From positions 515,993 to 578,964 of the forward strand of contig NZ_UEXK01000004.1 of NCBI RefSeq assembly GCF_900491935.1: DNA of 62,972 nucleotides, in the 5' to 3' direction. The number at the start of each line of letters is the position of its first letter. Positions within the stretch are counted from its first letter, which is position 1. The position numbers and the translations under genes were made by a program. Positions 58,801 through 62,972 of this stretch are shown in pieces. The stretch comes from Klenkia terrae. Lineage in GTDB: Bacteria > Actinomycetota > Actinomycetes > Mycobacteriales > Geodermatophilaceae. The notes beneath the pieces are model-generated. The model worked only from the letters and a program-made list of their open reading frames with translations. It did no database searches and had not been told where the DNA came from.

Positions 58801-60252
58801 TCAGAAGCCGCCGTGGGGCGACTGGAAGGCGAACTGCCGACCGCCGAGGCGGACCGCCGTCCCCGGGGTGAGCCGGACGGCCTGACCCGGCACCAGCGAG
58901 GACCACCCGGGTGCACCGGCGGCGGCGACCAGCGTGCCGTTGGCCGACCCGGCGTCGATGACCAGCACGTCCCACTCGTGCAGCCGGACCTCGAGGTGGT
59001 GCCGGCTGACCCCACCGGTCGTGTCGACCACGAGCAGCGGACGCAGCTCCCCGGCCAGCACCCGCTCGTCGCTGTCGGGCTCGCGGCCGAGGAGGTAGTC
59101 GGCGTCCAGGTTGACCGTCGCGCCGTTGTCGAACACCAGCAGGCCCAGCGGGGGCCGCACGCCCTCGAGGAACACGCCGGTGCGCTCGGCCATCCGGATG
59201 CCGCACAGCGCGCAGAAGTGCACCCGCGGGTCGTTGAGGTGGCCTCGCGAGCAGAGGAAGCCGTGCACCTTGGCGCGGTCGTCGGTCTCCTCGGCGGCCA
59301 GCGGGGTGACCGGCTGGGCGGAGCTGACCACCGGCAACGGCTGCGCGACCGGTAGGGGGTCGGCCGGGGCGAGCAGGTCGAACGAGCGCGCCGGGGCCGG
59401 CAGCGGGGCCGGGGGCTCCGAGGGCTCGGTGGGCCGCGGCGGCGGTGCGCTGGAGACCACCGGTGGCGTCGGCGCGTCCGTCGGCGCCGAGACAGCACCC
59501 GGGGGCGGCAGCCGGACGGCGGTGGTGGACGCCGGTCCGAACGCCCCGGTGCCACCCGGGGAGGCCACCGGGGACAGCACGGCGGCGCCGCCGGGCACCG
59601 CGCCGCTCTCCAGGTCGGCGAGCGGGTGCGGCGAGCCGCCGGGGTCGGTGCCGGCCGACAGGCGCAGCGCGGCCGGCGGCCAGTCCACGGTGCGCTCGAG
59701 GCGGGGGGTGCCGTCGGCGAGCGGCTCGCCCTCGTCGGCGCTGAGCCGCAGGCCCAGCTCGGGCACCTGGGCCAGCGCGCTGCCGACCAGGGTGATGGCC
59801 AGGCCGTCCTCGGTGGCCGCGGCCACCGCCAGCGACGTCATGGCGCTCTGCCCGTCCAGCCAGCCACCCAGGGTCTCCTGCAGGCGGCGGCCCGGCGCGC
59901 GGCTGCCCTCGGCCGAGACCTTGCGGCACAGCGCGACGAGCTCGGCCAGGCGGTCGGGACCGCCGGTCCCCAGCGCGGTCGGCGGTCCGGAGTGCCGGGC
60001 GCCCGGGCTGCGGCCCCAGCCGTCCAGCCCGGCCGACGCCCGGGGCGCCGGCGGCGTGGTCTCGGGCACGACGACCAGCAGCAGGCCCGGCATCCGGACG
60101 ACCAGGTCGGCACCGGGGACGACGGCGACCGAGACCTGGTCGAAGGCGGGCACCGTGGCCGCGCCGGAGGACGCCGGCGCCGGCCGCGGGGGCACCGGCC
60201 GGTCCGGGGCCGGGGGCCGGCCGGGGATGGGGGGCAGCGGGGACGACGGCAT
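58801..60252 (-). CDS. FHA-domain protein with zinc-ribbon segment
   Basis: The protein has 483 residues. An N-terminal domain (about 30-190) of unknown type is followed by a long Pro/Ala-rich linker, a zinc-ribbon-like segment (Cys-Ser-Arg-Gly-His...Cys-Ala-Leu-Cys) near 335-360 and a C-terminal FHA domain. The FHA domain has Leu-Leu-Gly-Arg-Glu, Ser-Arg-His-His and Ser-Ala-Asn-Gly-Thr. FHA domains bind phosphothreonine, so this is a likely reader for the nearby Ser/Thr kinases. The ATG overlaps the stop of the membrane-protein gene upstream by 1 bp. Confidence 0.86.
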   Translation of the reverse strand: MPSSPLPPIPGRPPAPDRPVPPRPAPASSGAATVPAFDQVSVAVVPGADLVVRMPGLLLVVVPETTPPAPRASAGLDGWGRSPGARHSGPPTALGTGGPDRLAELVALCRKVSAEGSRAPGRRLQETLGGWLDGQSAMTSLAVAAATEDGLAITLVGSALAQVPELGLRLSADEGEPLADGTPRLERTVDWPPAALRLSAGTDPGGSPHPLADLESGAVPGGAAVLSPVASPGGTGAFGPASTTAVRLPPPGAVSAPTDAPTPPVVSSAPPPRPTEPSEPPAPLPAPARSFDLLAPADPLPVAQPLPVVSSAQPVTPLAAEETDDRAKVHGFLCSRGHLNDPRVHFCALCGIRMAERTGVFLEGVRPPLGLLVFDNGATVNLDADYLLGREPDSDERVLAGELRPLLVVDTTGGVSRHHLEVRLHEWDVLVIDAGSANGTLVAAAGAPGWSSLVPGQAVRLTPGTAVRLGGRQFAFQSPHGGF

Positions 60253-60686
60253 CAGACCAGCCGCCCGCCGTTGAAGCGCCAGTGCACGAACGGCACCCGC
60301 ATCGGTCCGTTGGCGATGAGGAACACCCACATCCAGGTCGTGACGAAGTGGATCACGAACGCCCAGCCGGGCAGCGAACCCACCCACGGGATGGCCCCGC
60401 CGGCGAACAGGAACCACACGAGCAGGCCCTCGGGGACCATGGTGACCAGGCCGAACAGGGTCGGCCAGTCCTTCTCCCACCGGAACTGCTGGATGCCGTG
60501 GTAGACGAGCTCCCACAGCACGCCGAGCACGGTGACCACCAGCAGCACCGAGAACGTCGCCGCGTACGAGGCGCCGATCCCGACCCCGGTGGGCAGCACC
60601 GGGGTGACCAGCAGGGTCCACAGGGACCCGACGACGACCAGCAGGACGACCCGGGTCTGGATCCGGCCGTTGAGGGTGGGCAGCAC
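60252..60686 (-). CDS. Four-helix membrane protein
   Basis: This is a 144-residue integral membrane protein with about four helices. [13 protein letters not shown] and [11 protein letters not shown] motifs look conserved. I recognise no named family. It is coupled to the FHA gene and lies 37 bp downstream of the oxidoreductase-like gene. The set resembles a kinase-signalling-linked membrane complex, but that is inference. The GTG start precedes Leu-Pro-Thr-Leu-Asn-Gly-Arg-Ile. Confidence 0.75.
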   Translation of the reverse strand: MLPTLNGRIQTRVVLLVVVGSLWTLLVTPVLPTGVGIGASYAATFSVLLVVTVLGVLWELVYHGIQQFRWEKDWPTLFGLVTMVPEGLLVWFLFAGGAIPWVGSLPGWAFVIHFVTTWMWVFLIANGPMRVPFVHWRFNGGRLV

Positions 60687-60723
60687 GAGGGGCTCTCCGG
60701 GTCTCGAGGGGGTTCTCGGTGGG

Positions 60724-62265
60724 TCAGATCTGCTTGCCCCGGGCCCACTTCCACCACTGGCTGGTGGAGCGGCCGGGGCCGAGCTTGCTGCCGAAGCCCT
60801 GCGCGTGCAGGTCGTCGGCGATCTCCTGGGCGGCGATCTGCAGACCGAGGAAGGTGTCGACGCCGGGGAAGTACCCGCCGAGCGTGGCGCTGCCCGAGGC
60901 GTAGATGCGGCCGTTGCCGCTGCGGGTGCCGCGGACCTCGAAGCTGCGCTCGACGTCCAGCCGCCCGACCGGGTTGCGGCCGGCACCGGAGTGGTCCAGC
61001 AGGTCGGCCAGCACCCGGTGCTCGCGGATGTCGGCCTCCAGCCCGGTGCAGTCGATGACCGCGTCGAAGGAGCCCAGCTGCGGCCCCTGGTCGCTGTTCA
61101 CGGCCACCTCGACCAGCTCGCCGGTCTTGGTCATCCGGTCGATCTGGCCGACCATCACCCGGTACCAGCCCTGGGCGCGGCCGCGGGACAGCTGCTCCTG
61201 CCAGTTGTGCCGGATCGGGGTGTTGGTGCCGCCCATCTCCTTGTAGAGCCGGGCCCGCTCGGGTCCCTCGCTCTTGCGCACCTGCTGCTTGAGCTGGCCG
61301 CCCCACACCGACTTCGGGTAGTTGAAGCCCTGGTAGGCCCAGCCGTCGGCGCCCTTGCGGCGCTTGAGGATCCCGGTGCCGTGCGGCTTGTCGGTGTAGG
61401 TGCGGAACAGGTGCACGATCTGGGTGTCCAGCCGCAGCCGGTCCCGGTCGTCGATCAGCCGCTGCAGCACGCGGGAGGCGACGATGCCGCCGCCGCGGAT
61501 GAGCACCACGCCCGGCTTGGCGCGCAGCTTCTCGTAGACCTGCTCGTGCGGCTCGTAGGCGTTGACGACGCTGGCGTAGTCGTTGGTGAGGGTCCGGTAG
61601 TCCTGCAGGTCGTCCAGGAACTTCAGCCCCGGGTAGCCGACGGCCACGTGCACCCACTGGCTGCGGTAGGCGATCCGCCGGGTGGAGGTCGCGCCCTGCG
61701 GCGGGGTGAGGACGGTGAAGTACCCGCCGCCGGCCCGTCGGCGCACCATCCGGACCTGGCCCCGCACCACCATCTCCGGGTACCGGATGCGGTGCATCTC
61801 CGCCTCCATGGAGACGAAGGCGTGCCCGGCCCTGGGCGTGTAGTAGTTGGCCCAGATCGGCTCGACCAGCACGTTCCACAGCTGCTTGAGGTCGCCCTTG
61901 AGCCCCTCGCGCAGGGCGTAGCTCGGGAACCCCCAGATGTTGTCCGGGCAGGACGCCGAGTCCGAGCGCAGCCGCTCCCCGCGCGGGACCTGGGACACCG
62001 TCGTCAGGTACTCGTAGCTCTGCCACGGCGTGTCCAGCGGGGTGAGCACCCGGATCGCCGAGGTGGGGACGCCGCAGATCCGCAGGTAGTCGGTGGTCAC
62101 GAACGAGCCGATGCCGCCGCCGAAGGTCACGAACGGCACGTCGACGACGGGGATCCCGTGCTCGGCGAGCATCCCGTCGGTCCACACGTCGGTCCCGACC
62201 AGGCGGTCGCTGAGGTCGCCCGCGGCGGGGGGCGGCGGGGCGAGGGGATGGCTCACGGAGGGCAC
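60724..62265 (-). CDS. FAD/NAD(P)-binding oxidoreductase-like protein
   Basis: The protein has 513 residues with an N-terminal dinucleotide-type glycine motif (Thr-Phe-Gly-Gly-Gly-Ile-Gly-Ser-Phe), a second one (Ile-Arg-Gly-Gly-Gly-Ile-Val-Ala-Ser) near 255 and a C-terminal [13 protein letters not shown]. This layout resembles flavin-dependent monooxygenases or lysine/ornithine hydroxylases, but no specific family is recognised. It is first in a unit with the membrane protein and the FHA protein. Whether it is catalytic or a redox-sensing partner is open. Confidence 0.72.
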   Translation of the reverse strand: MPSVSHPLAPPPPAAGDLSDRLVGTDVWTDGMLAEHGIPVVDVPFVTFGGGIGSFVTTDYLRICGVPTSAIRVLTPLDTPWQSYEYLTTVSQVPRGERLRSDSASCPDNIWGFPSYALREGLKGDLKQLWNVLVEPIWANYYTPRAGHAFVSMEAEMHRIRYPEMVVRGQVRMVRRRAGGGYFTVLTPPQGATSTRRIAYRSQWVHVAVGYPGLKFLDDLQDYRTLTNDYASVVNAYEPHEQVYEKLRAKPGVVLIRGGGIVASRVLQRLIDDRDRLRLDTQIVHLFRTYTDKPHGTGILKRRKGADGWAYQGFNYPKSVWGGQLKQQVRKSEGPERARLYKEMGGTNTPIRHNWQEQLSRGRAQGWYRVMVGQIDRMTKTGELVEVAVNSDQGPQLGSFDAVIDCTGLEADIREHRVLADLLDHSGAGRNPVGRLDVERSFEVRGTRSGNGRIYASGSATLGGYFPGVDTFLGLQIAAQEIADDLHAQGFGSKLGPGRSTSQWWKWARGKQI

Positions 62266-62439
62266 CTCGGGTACGTCGGGGCGGACGTCGTCCGGGGAAC
62301 TGTCTTGCCCCCGGGTGCCCGTGTCAACGCCCTGCGGCGCGACCTGGGCCGGAACGAGACCGGACCGTGTCGTCGCGCCCTCTACGATCGTCGCGACGCC
62401 GGGGGTCGCCTGGGGTCCCGCACGCGTCGGAGGAGGCCC

Positions 62440-62972
62440 GTGGAGTCAGGTCGGTTCGGGCCCTACCGCATCGAGGAGCTCATCGGGCGGGGCGGGATGG
62501 GCGAGGTCTACCGGGCCTACGACACCGAGCACCGGCGTACGGTGGCCCTCAAGGTGCTGTCCTCGGGCCTCGCCGGGGACGACGGCTACCGCGAGCGGTT
62601 CCGGCGCGAGGCGCACGCGGCCGCCCGGTTGTCCGAGCCGCACGTCGTCCCGATCCACCGGTACGGCGAGATCGACGGCAAGCTCTTCCTGGACATGCGC
62701 CTGGTGAAGGGCGTCGACCTCGGGGACCTGCTGCACGCGCACGGCGCGCTGGAGCCGGCCCGGGCCGTGGCGGTCGTCGGCCAGGTCGCCCGGGCGCTGG
62801 ACGCCGCGCACGCCGAGGGCCTGGTGCACCGGGATGTGAAGCCCTCCAACGTGCTGGTCACCGGTGAGCCCGGCGACGAGTTCGTCTACCTGGTCGACTT
62901 CGGCATCGCGTGGTCGGCCGCGGACTCCGAGGGCCCCTCGCTCACCCAGACCGGCTCGGCGGGGGGCTCGTT
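62440..62972 (+). CDS. Ser/Thr protein kinase, partial (paralog of the repeat-bearing kinase)
   Basis: The first 177 residues of a PknB-type kinase run off the window. Gly-Arg-Gly-Gly-Met-Gly, Val-Ala-Leu-Lys-Val-Leu, His-Arg-Asp-Val-Lys-Pro-Ser-Asn and Val-Asp-Phe-Gly are present. It is nearly identical over long stretches to the kinase starting at 53816 (for example Pro-Tyr-Arg-Ile-Glu versus Ser-Tyr-Arg-Ile-Glu; [10 protein letters not shown]), so the pair arose by duplication. The GTG start follows GGAGGA. Domains beyond the catalytic core are outside the window. Confidence 0.92.
   Translation, partial: MESGRFGPYRIEELIGRGGMGEVYRAYDTEHRRTVALKVLSSGLAGDDGYRERFRREAHAAARLSEPHVVPIHRYGEIDGKLFLDMRLVKGVDLGDLLHAHGALEPARAVAVVGQVARALDAAHAEGLVHRDVKPSNVLVTGEPGDEFVYLVDFGIAWSAADSEGPSLTQTGSAGGS

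Overview
The window looks like the chromosome of a very GC-rich actinobacterium. Extreme G/C at third codon positions, GTG/TTG starts, 4-bp ATGA/GTGA gene overlaps, mycothiol-type arsenate reductases and a glyS/arsR/zur gene order known from mycobacteria all fit. Geodermatophilaceae (Blastococcus, Modestobacter, Geodermatophilus) is my inference, not proven by any one feature.

Layout. (1) 1-5.6 kb, chromosome: L-rhamnose catabolism (rhaM, rhaI, fused aldolase/dehydrogenase, rhaB), then a small ANTAR-domain gene. (2) 5.62-44.07 kb: a 38.4-kb genomic island inserted in a tRNA-Asn gene. A 38-bp copy of the tRNA 3' end (one mismatch) marks the left border. The intact tRNA-Asn, a tyrosine integrase and a small excisionase-like protein lie at the right border. 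I see no relaxase or type IV secretion genes, so the island looks integrative or mobilisable rather than self-conjugative. (3) 44.07-62.97 kb, chromosome: dnaG, dusB, glyS, an arsR/zur pair, two paralogous Ser/Thr kinases, a divergent kinase, a CPA2 antiporter, an FHA protein and an oxidoreductase-like protein. A truncated ABC ATPase is joined here to a truncated response regulator.

Island cargo is metal and redox handling, in modules. Arsenic: acetyltransferase, two ArsR regulators, ACR3 efflux, three consecutive ArsC-type proteins, a flavin monooxygenase and an MFS transporter. Cobalt: a cobalamin riboswitch ahead of cbiMNQO. A MerR regulator faces a BASS-family (ACR3-like) transporter across a promoter with a 19-bp spacer. 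A large central block holds CopC, a CopD-CtaG fusion, a complete CtaD (cytochrome oxidase subunit I), a cupredoxin lipoprotein, two M23 proteins, CcsB, CcdA, a TlpA/ResA thioredoxin, VKOR and DsbA. In the middle of that block is a BlaI/M56 regulator-protease pair. Cadmium/zinc-type: CadC/CmtR-like regulator, P1B ATPase, CadD and LspA. The right part has small thiol proteins, a ParB-like protein, an IS110-family element and the recombination genes.

The most interesting signal is regulatory. Five copies of a 19-bp dyad (half-site CTACTA, 7-bp spacer, TAGTAG) lie in front of the separate transcription units of the central block and apparently nowhere else. I read this as a BlaI/M56-controlled regulon linking copper delivery, a terminal-oxidase subunit, extracytoplasmic disulfide chemistry, cytochrome c maturation and cell-wall-directed M23 proteins. 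It appears to be a mobile copper/respiration/envelope-redox system. Also notable are a 23-bp-arm hairpin over the integrase start codon, a structured region ahead of the IS110 recombinase that could encode a bridge RNA, and an unlisted 55-residue zinc-ribbon-like gene.
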